A stretch of DNA of 64,000 nt, taken from the NCBI RefSeq assembly GCF_011927835.1, contig NZ_JAATJH010000001.1, positions 310,001 through 374,000 on the forward strand, read 5' to 3'. This DNA is from Neolewinella antarctica (GTDB taxonomy: Bacteria > Bacteroidota > Bacteroidia > Chitinophagales > Saprospiraceae). Below the pieces are notes generated by a model, which worked only from the letters and a program-made list of their open reading frames with translations, did not search any database and was not told where the DNA came from. Positions 1-8,888 of this stretch are shown here, one piece after another; position 1 is the first letter of the stretch; every line of letters starts with the position of its first letter. A program made the position numbers and the translations under genes.

Positions 1-1350
1 GCGGGAGAAAAAGTGGGGCTGTGGGGGCCCAGCGGCTCGGGCAAATCGATGATTGGCAAAGCGATTGTTTCGTTACTGCCGCCGGCGGCGGAGTTCGTAA
101 GCGGCAAGCTCAAACTCACGTTGGGCGACGACGTTACGGTTGATCTCCTCACCACCTCAGAAGAAGTATTACGCAGCATCCGGGGAACGGAGATCGGGAT
201 GGTTTGGCAGGACCCCGCCACGGCACTCAACCCTACGCACACCATCGCCCGCGCCCTTGGGGAAGTCGCCCAGTTATTTACCCCGCCTGAATTGCTGGAC
301 ATGGTCCACCTGATCGGTGACCAGGGCCGAATTCTAGCTTCCTACCCGCACCAGCTTAGTGGCGGGCAATTACAAAGGATCATTATTGCCATCGCGCTGG
401 CCAAAAACCCCCGCCTGCTCATTGCCGACGAGCCAACTACGGCGTTAGATTCCCTTACGGAGACCGCTCTGTTGGATCTGCTCGACGAACTAGTCACCGA
501 GCGTAAAATCGCCTTGTTGCTGATCACCCACGACGAAAGCATCTTACGCACCCGAACCCACCGCGTCATTCAACTGCAGGCGGGTCGGATCGTCGCGGAC
601 GGACCGGTCGCGGAAGTGCTGGGCGAAGAATCTCGGACGGCTCGCCGGCAGCAGGTCGTACCGGGCCCCGACGCCCCCGTGCTGACCATTACTGACTTGA
701 ATTATGCCTACCACACCAGTAGCTGGATTCCGTTCCGTAAGCCAGCGGTCACGCAAATACTTTCCGACGTCAATCTTGAAATTCGGGCCGGTGAGTGGGT
801 TGCGCTCACGGGGCCGAGCGGTTGCGGGAAATCGACACTTGCTAGTAATATCGTTGACGCTCAGGGCGACGTAACTGGCAGTATTACCGTAGCCCGTGGC
901 GGGGTCCAGTTAATCCCACAAAATGCACTGGCGAGCTTAAACCCCCGGCACACGGTTGCGCGGATACTGAAAGAAGTCCTTTCCGCCAACCAGAACGCCT
1001 GGTTCGACGGTACGCCGACGCCCACCGATCTGCTCGCTCGGGTTAAATTGACCCCGGAGGTGCTGGACCGTAAACCGGATGAACTGAGCGGTGGGCAACA
1101 ACAGCGCCTCGTCATCGCCCGTGCGTTGGCCGCCCACCCGTCACTTTTGATCGCGGACGAATCCGTATCCGCGCTCGACGCAGCGGTGCAGCGGGAGATA
1201 CTGTCTTTATTTTCGGAGCTACTACGGCAACGGGCGGTGGGGCTACTTTTCATTTCCCACGATATTAGGCTAGTCCGTGCGTACGCGGGTCGTGTCGTGA
1301 TAATTCGTGCGGGTAAGCTCGTCGAGGTCGAGGTCGATTCACCTAACTAA
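1..1350 (+). CDS. ABC transporter protein with two ATPase domains, 5' truncated
   Basis: Two complete ABC ATPase domains lie in one chain. The first has Walker A GPSGSGKS, Q-loop WQDP, signature LSGGQLQR, Walker B LLIADEPTTALD and H-loop LLITHD. The second has GPSGCGKST, a Q-loop at LIPQN, LSGGQQQR, LLIADESVSALD and LLFISHD. Tandem domains of this order are typical of fused peptide/nickel (DppD-DppF or YejF type) importers that power uptake at the inner membrane; the substrate cannot be read here. The frame is open to base 1 and Walker A begins within 10 residues, so about 25-30 N-terminal residues and any permease genes lie outside the window. The GTG at 13 is not a real start. The second Walker B has DES in place of the usual DEP, but the catalytic Glu is kept. 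Confidence 0.9.
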   Translation, partial: AGEKVGLWGPSGSGKSMIGKAIVSLLPPAAEFVSGKLKLTLGDDVTVDLLTTSEEVLRSIRGTEIGMVWQDPATALNPTHTIARALGEVAQLFTPPELLDMVHLIGDQGRILASYPHQLSGGQLQRIIIAIALAKNPRLLIADEPTTALDSLTETALLDLLDELVTERKIALLLITHDESILRTRTHRVIQLQAGRIVADGPVAEVLGEESRTARRQQVVPGPDAPVLTITDLNYAYHTSSWIPFRKPAVTQILSDVNLEIRAGEWVALTGPSGCGKSTLASNIVDAQGDVTGSITVARGGVQLIPQNALASLNPRHTVARILKEVLSANQNAWFDGTPTPTDLLARVKLTPEVLDRKPDELSGGQQQRLVIARALAAHPSLLIADESVSALDAAVQREILSLFSELLRQRAVGLLFISHDIRLVRAYAGRVVIIRAGKLVEVEVDSPN

Positions 1351-1400
1351 ATTAGGAACCACCGCAACACAAAGTGCGGTGGCCATCCGTTTGCGGTAGC

Positions 1401-2006
1401 ATGATCAGACTTCTCTGTTATTTAGTACTCTTCGGTAGTCTTCCCCTCGGCGCGCAATCTTATGATGCCTCACTGGGTTTACGCATTGGTACGGATATTG
1501 GTGCAACCGTGCAGTTTCGGTTGCCCCGCGCTCACAAAAACTTCGTCCTGGAGGGAATCGTGCAGTCTAGCTTAGTTAAGGATCAGGGCTCCATTACGTT
1601 TTTGGGGAAACAGCATCAGCCCTTGCTCTCACGGCGGCTAAATCTCTTTTACGGGGCGGGGATGCACACCGGCTGGACCAGTGAGCTGGATAGCGACGGG
1701 CAACCGGCTAAATCCCCCCTGGGCATCGACGGTGTCGTCGGGGCGGAAGCGACGTTCGGCGGATTCAACATTAGCTATGACTTTAAACCGGCGATCAACG
1801 TGCGCGGTGGCGACAAAATCCTGGACGCGCAAACTGCCGTCAGCGTGCGGTACGTCATCGCAAAACGAAATGCCATCTGGGATAAGAAGAAAGAGAGAGC
1901 TAACCGCCGGGACCGTAAACAGAATCAGCGCGCACGGGATAAGAAACGACGGCGAAATGATCGTGATCGTTCCGGCAAGCGGTGGTTCGAAGTATGGAAA
2001 AATTAG
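1401..2006 (+). CDS. Exported protein of unknown function with basic C-terminus
   Basis: The ATG at 1401 opens with a signal peptide (MIRLLCYLVLFGSLPLGAQS) and is preferred over an in-frame GTG at 1374, which would put nine residues before it. The mature part has alternating short hydrophobic stretches rich in Gly and aromatics, such as SLGLRIGTDIGATVQF, suggesting a small beta-sheet or outer-membrane fold. The last 40 or so residues are densely Arg/Lys-rich, which is unusual next to a barrel-like domain. No family was recognised. It starts 50 bp after the ABC gene and could be co-transcribed with it. Confidence 0.6.
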   Translation: MIRLLCYLVLFGSLPLGAQSYDASLGLRIGTDIGATVQFRLPRAHKNFVLEGIVQSSLVKDQGSITFLGKQHQPLLSRRLNLFYGAGMHTGWTSELDSDGQPAKSPLGIDGVVGAEATFGGFNISYDFKPAINVRGGDKILDAQTAVSVRYVIAKRNAIWDKKKERANRRDRKQNQRARDKKRRRNDRDRSGKRWFEVWKN

Positions 2007-2223
2007 GGGCAAACAGCCCGCTACGCAAATCAGCGTTTAACCCAAGGTGAGACATCAGCAACGGACTTCAGTATCGGCCGTATTGACTACGATGACCTTT
2101 GCGGGATAACTTAGTTAGCGGTTTAGCTGGGTGGAGTCAGTACTTACGCATCGATCCATTCACCGGTCGTACGGACGCCACGCAGATTTGCAAAAGACGC
2201 GTCGTTAGTACAACCCGTAAGCG

Positions 2224-2460
2224 CTAGAGGGCCAGTAAGGCAGCTGCGGTCGGCACCATCACGGCCTCGCGGTGGGTAATGGTTCGTACGGGGCAAATAT
2301 CCTCGCAGAGCAAGCACGCAATGTCACAGGGTCGGTCGACGGCAATGGTGTCAAAGGGACTAATGAAACCGGCTTCTTGGGGGCAGATCGCGACGCAGGC
2401 GCCACAGTTGATACAAGCATTCCAGCCGATGTCGAAAATGACGGGTTTTTTCTTGCTCAT
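2224..2460 (-). CDS. Small two-cluster 4Fe-4S ferredoxin
   Basis: This 78-residue protein has two cysteine motifs. The first is CINCGACVAICP, a classic 4Fe-4S site. The second, CDIACLLCEDICP, has one extra residue between its first two cysteines. The ATG at 2460 overlaps the TGA of the upstream reductase gene (ATGA), so the two are probably translated together. A longer in-frame start would only read backwards over the reductase 3' end. The context makes it the likely electron donor of the flavoprotein; comparable reductase/ferredoxin pairs occur in methanogenic archaea. That functional link is inferred. Confidence 0.85.
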   Translation of the reverse strand: MSKKKPVIFDIGWNACINCGACVAICPQEAGFISPFDTIAVDRPCDIACLLCEDICPVRTITHREAVMVPTAAALLAL

Positions 2461-3635
2461 ATTTTCTTGTATTCGGAGTGGGGGTCGAAGTAATCCGACA
2501 TGGTTTCGTAGAGGTAGGCATCCCGGGTGGGAATGTCTTCGTGGTGGAAGACGGCCGTCTTTTTGTGGTACAGGCTCCACATCTTGTCACCGAGTTCCGC
2601 CAGCCACGCGTCCTGGTAGCCCTTCAGGTCCTTGGCGGTAAAGGTTGCCGCTGGGTTTTGGAAGTGCTCGATTAAAAAGTTGGCGGCAATTTTACCCCCG
2701 TTGAGGGCGGTGTGGATACCGCCGCCGGTGATGGGGTTGACGTGACGTGCGGCATCGCCCACGAGGACGAGGTTATCTGCGTACTGCGTGCGCAGCGGCG
2801 CGGCGAGGGGGACGCCGCCGCCCTGTACTTCGAGAATGCGGCAATTGGCGAAACGCTCCTTAAAAAAGCTCTGCTTAATGAACTTATCGAGGTGCCACTG
2901 CGCGGGCTGCTTGGTCATGGTGGGGATTACCCCGAGCCCGATCTCGGCGTATCCGTGGCCCTTCGGAAACACCCAGGCGTAACCACCCGGGGCCCATTCG
3001 TGGCCGGTGATGATTTCCAGTAAGCCTTCCGTTTCGACGTTGTCAACGATGAACTGGAGGCAGCCGGCCAGTTCGGTGATGCGAATGTGCGTCTGGAGAC
3101 CCGCCCACTTACCGACCTGGCTCATTAGCCCGTCCGCGCCAACCAATACTTTGCAGGTAATCTCGATGTCTTCATTGTAGCGTTTAACGCTAACGGCGCA
3201 GCGTCCGTCGGGCAGGGTAGCGTAGCCGCTCGCCTCCGTCTTCAGCCAGGTCTCGGCACCCGCCCGCTCGGCCTGCGTCATGCAGTAGCGGTCGAAGCGC
3301 CGGCGGTCGACGACGTAACCCAGGGGCTTTTTACCCGGCCCGCTTCCGTATTCGTCACCCTTGATTTTCCGGTAGTCGATCTTAGTGCTTTCCCCCACTT
3401 GGTTGTAGATCGCGAAGCCGTAAATTGGTTCGAGGATGTATTCCTCATCGAGCGGAAGTTCCACTTCTTCCAACGCGTGCCGGCTGACGGCGCCGGAGCA
3501 CTGGATGGGGGAGCCGAGTTCCTGTTTTTTGTCGACGATCAAAACGGAGAGACCAGCGTTCGCCGCGTAGCGGGCCACGGTAGCCCCCGCCGGTCCGGAG
3601 CCGACAATCAATAGGTCGTATTCAAATTTGGTCAT
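2457..3635 (-). CDS. Geranylgeranyl-reductase-family FAD-dependent oxidoreductase
   Basis: The 392-residue protein starts MTKFEYDLLIVGSGPAG, a Rossmann FAD-binding motif near residues 9-16, and has the second FAD motif GDAARHVNPITGGG in the C-terminal half. The Cys in the segment SPIQCSGAVSRHAL fits the conserved region after the dinucleotide fold in this family. Family members reduce isoprenoid double bonds in chlorophyll phytyl chains, archaeal lipids or quinone tails. With a dedicated ferredoxin gene overlapping its stop, a polyprenyl or menaquinone side-chain reductase is the best guess. The ATG at 3635 is chosen because the longer frame adds 55 non-conserved residues. The divergent neighbour is msrA. 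Confidence 0.82.
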   Translation of the reverse strand: MTKFEYDLLIVGSGPAGATVARYAANAGLSVLIVDKKQELGSPIQCSGAVSRHALEEVELPLDEEYILEPIYGFAIYNQVGESTKIDYRKIKGDEYGSGPGKKPLGYVVDRRRFDRYCMTQAERAGAETWLKTEASGYATLPDGRCAVSVKRYNEDIEITCKVLVGADGLMSQVGKWAGLQTHIRITELAGCLQFIVDNVETEGLLEIITGHEWAPGGYAWVFPKGHGYAEIGLGVIPTMTKQPAQWHLDKFIKQSFFKERFANCRILEVQGGGVPLAAPLRTQYADNLVLVGDAARHVNPITGGGIHTALNGGKIAANFLIEHFQNPAATFTAKDLKGYQDAWLAELGDKMWSLYHKKTAVFHHEDIPTRDAYLYETMSDYFDPHSEYKKI

Positions 3636-3805
3636 TGGCTTGCTTAACAATATTAACCCCGTAAAAGTGCGGATCGGAACGTCGCTACCGAACCAATAAA
3701 CGCGGCACCCGCGCCCGCGCCCAACGTCAGACAATCCAAGCGGGTTCACGGCTAAAAGTTGCGAACTAATTATTCGCGGGCAGCTTTCAAACAGAAACAC
3801 CAGCC

Positions 3806-4381
3806 ATGGCCCATTTTGGAGAAGTACTCGAACGCGTCGACACGACGAAAGACCACGAAAGTATTATTCTCGGTGGCGGCTGCTTCTGGTGCGTGGAAGC
3901 CGTTTTTGCCGAGCTGCGGGGCGTCAAGCGAATCGTCAATGGCTACGCGGGTGGTACGAAGCTGGACGCTAACTACGCAGATGTCTGTACCGGAGCCACC
4001 GACCACGCCGAGGTGGTCCTCGTTGAGTTCGACCCGCGCGTGATCACCACCCGGGAAGTGCTCGAAGTTTTTTTTGCCACGCACGACCCCACCACCCCGG
4101 GTCGGCAGGGAAACGACCGGGGCCCGCAGTACCGTAGCGCCGTATTTTACACCACCGACGAGCAACGCAGGTTGGCACTGGACGTAATGGAGAACACCGT
4201 CCCTGGTCTGTACGGGGCGCGGGCGATCACCGAGCTCGCACCGCACACCACCTTCTACGCCGCCGAGGCGGGGCACCAGAACTACTACCGCAAGGTCGGC
4301 GAACGCAACCCGTACTGTAGCTTTGTGATCGCACCGAAGGTGGGGAAGTTCCGCAAAGAATTTACTCACCTTCGTAAATAA
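3806..4381 (+). CDS. msrA: Peptide methionine (S)-S-oxide reductase
   Basis: The 191-residue protein has the MsrA hallmark GGGCFWC at residues 23-29, with catalytic Cys26, followed by VNGYAGG and the conserved segments HAEVVLVEFDP and FFATHDPTT. It reduces methionine-S-sulfoxide in proteins and is normally regenerated by thioredoxin. A Lys-Phe-rich tail ends the protein. It stands alone, divergent from the reductase/ferredoxin pair and 44 bp before the threonine aldolase gene, so it may share a transcript with the latter. Confidence 0.96.
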   Translation: MAHFGEVLERVDTTKDHESIILGGGCFWCVEAVFAELRGVKRIVNGYAGGTKLDANYADVCTGATDHAEVVLVEFDPRVITTREVLEVFFATHDPTTPGRQGNDRGPQYRSAVFYTTDEQRRLALDVMENTVPGLYGARAITELAPHTTFYAAEAGHQNYYRKVGERNPYCSFVIAPKVGKFRKEFTHLRK

Positions 4382-4425
4382 TCTCCGAACAAACTCCGCT
4401 TCCCGACCCGTCACCTAGCTTACTT

Positions 4426-5445
4426 ATGACCGTTAATTTAACCTCCGACACCGTCACTAAACCAACCGCCGGCATGCTGCAAGCCATGTTTGCCGCCGAG
4501 GTGGGCGACGACGTTTTCCGACAGGACCCAACCGTCAACCGCCTCGAAGCCACGGCCGCCGAACGTTTCGGAATGGAGGCGGCGCTTTTCTGCCCCTCCG
4601 GTACGATGACCAACCAGCTGGCCATTAAGTGCCATACCCAGCCGCTCGACGAGGTGATCTGTGAGGAAAAGAGCCACATCTACCAGTACGAGGCCGGCGT
4701 CTACGCCCTGCTTTCGGGCGTCAGCGTCAATCTGGTACGCGGCAACCGGGGGAAGATTCAGCCGGGGCAGGTAAGTGCCGCCGTGAAGGGGCGGCAGGAT
4801 TGGCTCCCGGTGTCTAAACTGGTAGTGTTGGAGAATACCTGCAACAAGGGCGGTGGTTCCATCTACCGACTGCACGAGGCGCAGGCAATCATTACCGAGG
4901 CGCGCGCCGCTGGCCTCTCCGTACACCTCGACGGCGCACGCCTGTTCAACGCGCTGGTCGAAACCGGTGACGGGGCAACGGACTGGGGGGCGGCGTTCGA
5001 CACCGTGAGTTTGTGCCTCAGCAAAGGTTTGGGCGCTCCCGTTGGCAGCTTGCTGATGGGGCCAAAGGATTTACTGCAAAAAGCACGTCGCTACCGGAAG
5101 GCGATCGGTGGTGGGATGCGGCAGGCCGGGTATCTGGCCGCCGCTGGTCTCTACGCGCTCGAGCACCACGTCGATCGGCTGAAGGACGACAACGCGCGGG
5201 CGCGTCGGCTCGGCGAAACGGTGGCCCGGTTGCCCTACGTCGCAGCGGTCGAACCGGTAGAATCAAACTTGTGTATTTTTCACCTCGCGGGTACCCAGAC
5301 GGCGGAAGTATTTCTTGATAAATTGTCCGATAAAGGCATTCACGGCATTCCGTTCGGCCCCCAGACGATTCGCCTGACCACCCACCTCGACGTCTCGGAC
5401 GAGCAAATCGATTACACCATCAGGGTTCTGGAAGAACTCGCTTAG
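4426..5445 (+). CDS. ltaE: Low-specificity L-threonine aldolase
   Basis: The 339-residue protein belongs to the PLP-dependent beta-eliminating lyase family. It starts with NLTSDTVTKPT, has the family segment FCPSGTMTNQLA, the HLDGARLFN stretch and the PLP-lysine motif SLCLSKGLGAPVGSLL with Lys200. The enzyme splits L-threonine or L-allo-threonine to glycine and acetaldehyde. Its length is normal for the family. Its stop overlaps by 4 bp the stop of the convergent gene that follows. Confidence 0.93.
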   Translation: MTVNLTSDTVTKPTAGMLQAMFAAEVGDDVFRQDPTVNRLEATAAERFGMEAALFCPSGTMTNQLAIKCHTQPLDEVICEEKSHIYQYEAGVYALLSGVSVNLVRGNRGKIQPGQVSAAVKGRQDWLPVSKLVVLENTCNKGGGSIYRLHEAQAIITEARAAGLSVHLDGARLFNALVETGDGATDWGAAFDTVSLCLSKGLGAPVGSLLMGPKDLLQKARRYRKAIGGGMRQAGYLAAAGLYALEHHVDRLKDDNARARRLGETVARLPYVAAVEPVESNLCIFHLAGTQTAEVFLDKLSDKGIHGIPFGPQTIRLTTHLDVSDEQIDYTIRVLEELA

Positions 5446-6161
5446 TCGTACTGAATCGCGTGGGTAAGCTTGTCGAGAAGCTGTTGGTGCCGGCCCATAT
5501 CGAGCACGGTATCCCGTAAGTTACTGTCAACGACCACGGTGATTTCGGTTTTTCCCAGGGGTTTCGGGGTGACCCACACGAGTACCTTTTCTCCAAATCG
5601 CGCCTGAGAATTACCCGTGGTTACGCCCACGATTTGCCCCCCGTCGCGGTCGCCACGCTCGATGGCTACGTTGAATCGGCGCAGTGTCTGCGTGCATTTG
5701 TGGTACGTCGCACCGTAGGATTTACCTACGGTGACGGTCGCTTGCTTTACACTAGGTGAACCCACGTAAATAACCTTTTCGTGGAACCCCTTGTCGCTGG
5801 TTGTCGCGTCCGGGCTGGCTTGTTTCTCTTTTTCGCGTTCGAGGAAATCATCGTCCAGGTCACGACCGATAATGTCGGCTAAAGACCTTGGCTTGTCGTT
5901 GATTTCGAACTGGCTGAGGATCAGCTGTAAAGCCTTCACTAAATCGTCGTTTTCCCGACGACGGTCCGTGGGGGTGTGGTCGGCTTTTCTGACGTTATTA
6001 AAGTGTTCGTTCCTTCCCCGCAATTTGGCGAGTTGCAGACTCAAATTTTCTTGGCGCGGACGCGGGAGCAAAGTGACGTGGGGCGCAAGCCGTTCGATGG
6101 CGGGCCCAATGCGGAACGCGGAGAGAAGTTCGTGGATGTCGGCTTTTTCCTGGGTAGTCAT
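5442..6161 (-). CDS. Protein with putative effector-associated (EAD-like) domain
   Basis: With the ATG at 6161 (MTTQEKADIHELL) this is a 239-residue protein. Residues 1-85 resemble bacterial effector-associated domains of the EAD11 type: a helical segment, then ENLSLQLAKLRGRNEHFN and an ENDDLVKALQLILSQF helix, matching the usual 'LLSxRxxRL...ERNRxxxALLxLL' layout. Such domains are adaptors in bacterial conflict and death-like signalling. Residues 130-239 form a separate beta-rich module (VTVGKSYGATYHKCTQTLRR then FGEKVLVWVTPKPLGKTEI) with no name I can give. No enzymatic effector gene lies beside it. The assignment rests on pattern similarity read by eye. Confidence 0.5.
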   Translation of the reverse strand: MTTQEKADIHELLSAFRIGPAIERLAPHVTLLPRPRQENLSLQLAKLRGRNEHFNNVRKADHTPTDRRRENDDLVKALQLILSQFEINDKPRSLADIIGRDLDDDFLEREKEKQASPDATTSDKGFHEKVIYVGSPSVKQATVTVGKSYGATYHKCTQTLRRFNVAIERGDRDGGQIVGVTTGNSQARFGEKVLVWVTPKPLGKTEITVVVDSNLRDTVLDMGRHQQLLDKLTHAIQYD

Positions 6162-6258
6162 GTCAGCTAAGGTAGGCTTAGCTTGGCAATCCGGAAAGGA
6201 CTGCGGATCACGGTACCGTCGACCCCAGTCGAAAGTAAAGTAACGTAACACGCCCGGG

Positions 6259-7920
6259 TCACCGAATGAATACGGTGGTGGCGTTTTCTCCCATCTTTAC
6301 GTAGTATGTCCCCGGCGGAAGGTGCGATAAATCGATGGTGGAACGCAGCCCGGCCAGGCCACTGTACAGGCGCTGACCCTTGAGGTCGTATACCTGAAAT
6401 ACGGGAGAGATATCACCGGCCTGCTGCTCGATGGCGATTATGCCGTTGGAAGGGTTAGGAAAGACCTGCAGTGTACTGTTCGTAGAACTACCGTCGATTT
6501 TAGCCGCTAGCGCACACACAAAATTGTCCATAAAGTCAAGTCGTTTTACCAACCAGTCTTCGGTGTAGGCCAGGGTTTCCACGTTGACGCTTGCCGTTTT
6601 TGGCCAGGCCATTTTTTCCCGCCCGGCGGTACCGCTGCGGATCAACAGATCCACTGCCGTGGTCAGCTTACCGGCGATGTTTTTTACCGAGTACACGCCT
6701 GAGTTGCGCAGCTCACCATAGCGAGCGCAGAGCAGGTCGTTGAACCCACCGGCGTTCAACTGGGTGAGCCGCCGGTACAGTGCGTTGCCGTACCAGAAGT
6801 CCGTCGCGGCGATTCTGTCGCCCCGGGGCGAGTTGCCGAAGCTGCCGTCGAGATCCCACGGGAGGTGAAAGTAGGGTGAGTCCCGGTCGTAGCGAGCCGT
6901 GAAGAGGTTGCGGCTGGCGTTATCCGCCATCCCGAGTAAATTGATGAAGAGTAAGAAATCCGCGGCGTTGTCCAGGTCGAAACGCTCCGCGATTCCGGCG
7001 GTAAATTCCGCATCGCTCGTCTCGGTTACGAACTGGTGGAACGCGTAGAGATTCCCCCAGTCGATAATTTCGTCAGCCTTGGGGTGTTTAAGTTCGTAGC
7101 CCGACCAGTTTTCGCTGGCGTAATCGGGTAGGGGAGGGTTATCACCGAAGTCGGTGCCCAGTTGGTCGTCTTCCCCCTTGTAAAGTTCACCGCGGATGAC
7201 GCCGTCGCGCGTTTTTTTCAGCCTCAGTTGTTTACGATCAATCTGTTCGCTCAGCAAGTACAGGCCTGCGTAAGTGTTATTTAGGAAAACTTCGACCAGT
7301 TCAACGCCGGGCCCGGGCTGGGCGCGGGGTTCCTGGTTGGCGTAAGCGAGGCGGTGCTGTTCGAGCCAAAGTTTGTGCCCTACGAAGGCGTTCACGCGCA
7401 GGGGCTCATTGTACAGGGCATCGAGAATCCAGTCGTCATCATTCCGGAGCTCGCCGAACTGCACGTCGTCGTTAAATTCCAGGTCGAGCGACTTTTTCGA
7501 TAACTCCAGGCTGAAACCGCCGCGGTACTCGACGCCGCCGCTCGCCCGGAAAGTCTGGTCGTTATCGCTGTACGTTACCTGGACGCCCACTTTAGGTTCG
7601 TCACCGATTGCCTCATTAGTAGTCAGGGTAAAGAGTGGCAATTCGGTAAACTGTAGCGCGTAAATTATTTCACCGCGCGCCACGTTGTACGAGTGCTTGG
7701 GTGACTTAGCGTCCACCGGCTCGTGCATGATGAAGCGCTGGTCGTTCAGTTTCAATTCCGTTACCCCGCGTAAGTCAGAGGCCGAGCCCCGTAGGAGAAT
7801 AAGTTTGCGCTCGTCGTCTACCCCGTATTCGCCCGCTACCGGTACGTACACCTGACCCCATACCGCGCTGGTGAGCAGTAGCAATAATAGCAAGCCGAAA
7901 TGAGGTGGATTTATTTTCAC
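6259..7920 (-). CDS. CotH-family protein with type IX sorting tail
   Basis: The 553-residue protein starts at a GTG followed by a signal peptide ending near AVWGQ. The central part has CotH features: a spaced strand pattern, GYELKHP and the FHLPWDLDGSFGN motif that contributes the kinase-like metal site. CotH proteins in spore formers are protein kinases; the role in Bacteroidota is unproven. The last 75 residues carry a type A T9SS sorting domain: FPNPSNGIIAIE, VYDLKGQRLYSG and a PPGTYYVKM stretch. It is therefore expected at the cell surface or outside. It lies 97 bp upstream of the EAD-like gene on the same strand. Confidence 0.88.
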   Translation of the reverse strand: MKINPPHFGLLLLLLLTSAVWGQVYVPVAGEYGVDDERKLILLRGSASDLRGVTELKLNDQRFIMHEPVDAKSPKHSYNVARGEIIYALQFTELPLFTLTTNEAIGDEPKVGVQVTYSDNDQTFRASGGVEYRGGFSLELSKKSLDLEFNDDVQFGELRNDDDWILDALYNEPLRVNAFVGHKLWLEQHRLAYANQEPRAQPGPGVELVEVFLNNTYAGLYLLSEQIDRKQLRLKKTRDGVIRGELYKGEDDQLGTDFGDNPPLPDYASENWSGYELKHPKADEIIDWGNLYAFHQFVTETSDAEFTAGIAERFDLDNAADFLLFINLLGMADNASRNLFTARYDRDSPYFHLPWDLDGSFGNSPRGDRIAATDFWYGNALYRRLTQLNAGGFNDLLCARYGELRNSGVYSVKNIAGKLTTAVDLLIRSGTAGREKMAWPKTASVNVETLAYTEDWLVKRLDFMDNFVCALAAKIDGSSTNSTLQVFPNPSNGIIAIEQQAGDISPVFQVYDLKGQRLYSGLAGLRSTIDLSHLPPGTYYVKMGENATTVFIR

Positions 7921-8168
7921 GATTTAGGCGTTAGGTGGACCGGTCTCAATCGACCGTAACGGGAACTGACAGTGGAACCGCTGGCCACGTTGACCGTCAG
8001 ATCCGTACGTCCGGCCATCAATCTTTTCCTGGACGGTAGGATCTCCGTTCGAATAAGCTAACGTTCTTAGTGGTCGATACGTCCGCTACGCGCCTTCGTT
8101 TCTGCCTGAATTAACGTCTCAATACAATATGCGTCGGTTACCATTCACTTCCGGTATTGACAGACCCA

Positions 8169-8786
8169 TCACCCTTTAAGCAGTGTTGACACAAGATTTA
8201 GCAGTACTTCCTCGACCCACCTGCGGTACTGAAGTCCGCTGGGGTGCAGACCGTCGCTAGCTACCAGGGCTGGCTCACGAATTCCACCTCTGGAAATGAC
8301 GATGATGTCACAAAAAATAATTCCAGCTCGCGTGGCAATGGCTGCGGCGGCAGCATTAAAGACACCCACGGCCTCACTAATGGATGGTTGCCCCCCGCCC
8401 GTCGGGGTAAACGCGTAATCTGGAATCGACACAACGAATACCTTGCTTGCATCCCCACCCGCAAGCTGCAGGGCTTTGCCCAGGATGTCCGCAAATTCTA
8501 CTTTAAAGTCGGCTAAAGTCAGTCCGTCATACTGGTTGTTCACACCAATTTGTACGGAGACCAAGTCGTAGGCGGGGAGTAGATCACTTTCTTTAATACC
8601 CGCCAGCAGATCACCCGTCGTCCATCCCTTTTCCGCAACGATGGTAAGGGAGGTATCCTCCGGCGCGGTGGGCAGAATGCCCCCGTTCGTCAGCCGGTTC
8701 AGCAGTTGTCGTGGCCAGCATTCAGTAGTTGCGACGTCCGTACCAATCGTGTAACTGTCACCGAGTGCTAGGTAATTGATGGGCAT
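8169..8786 (-). CDS. SGNH/GDSL-family hydrolase
   Basis: The 205-residue protein opens with INYLALGDSYTIGTDV, the GDS block with nucleophile Ser11. The block III segment is VSVQIGVNNQYDG (Gly and Asn of the oxyanion hole), and DGLHPS near residue 180 supplies the catalytic Asp and His. There is no signal peptide, so it is predicted cytoplasmic. Family members are lipases, esterases or acyl-thioesterases; the substrate is unknown. It is flanked by non-coding gaps of about 250 and 100 bp, suggesting a single-gene unit. Confidence 0.88.
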   Translation of the reverse strand: MPINYLALGDSYTIGTDVATTECWPRQLLNRLTNGGILPTAPEDTSLTIVAEKGWTTGDLLAGIKESDLLPAYDLVSVQIGVNNQYDGLTLADFKVEFADILGKALQLAGGDASKVFVVSIPDYAFTPTGGGQPSISEAVGVFNAAAAAIATRAGIIFCDIIVISRGGIREPALVASDGLHPSGLQYRRWVEEVLLNLVSTLLKG

Positions 8787-8888
8787 GGGTTCGGGGCTAC
8801 TGATTTAGGCGGCAAAATGCGTGTTGCTCGCGCAACGCCGTGTGGCCTTGGTTTGAATTGCCAAAGATGAAAACCGTCTGATTTTACC

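Noticed and set aside
13-1350. GTG at 13 as the true start of the ABC gene
   Set aside because: Walker A would begin at residue 5, and the frame is open to base 1; the gene is cut by the window edge.
2224-2580. 118-codon version of the ferredoxin
   Set aside because: The extra 40 residues come from reading the reductase 3' end in another frame; the ATGA start at 2460 is better.
7921-8168. Gene in the 248-bp gap between the CotH and SGNH genes
   Set aside because: No frame of useful length with protein-like composition and no clear RNA structure were seen.
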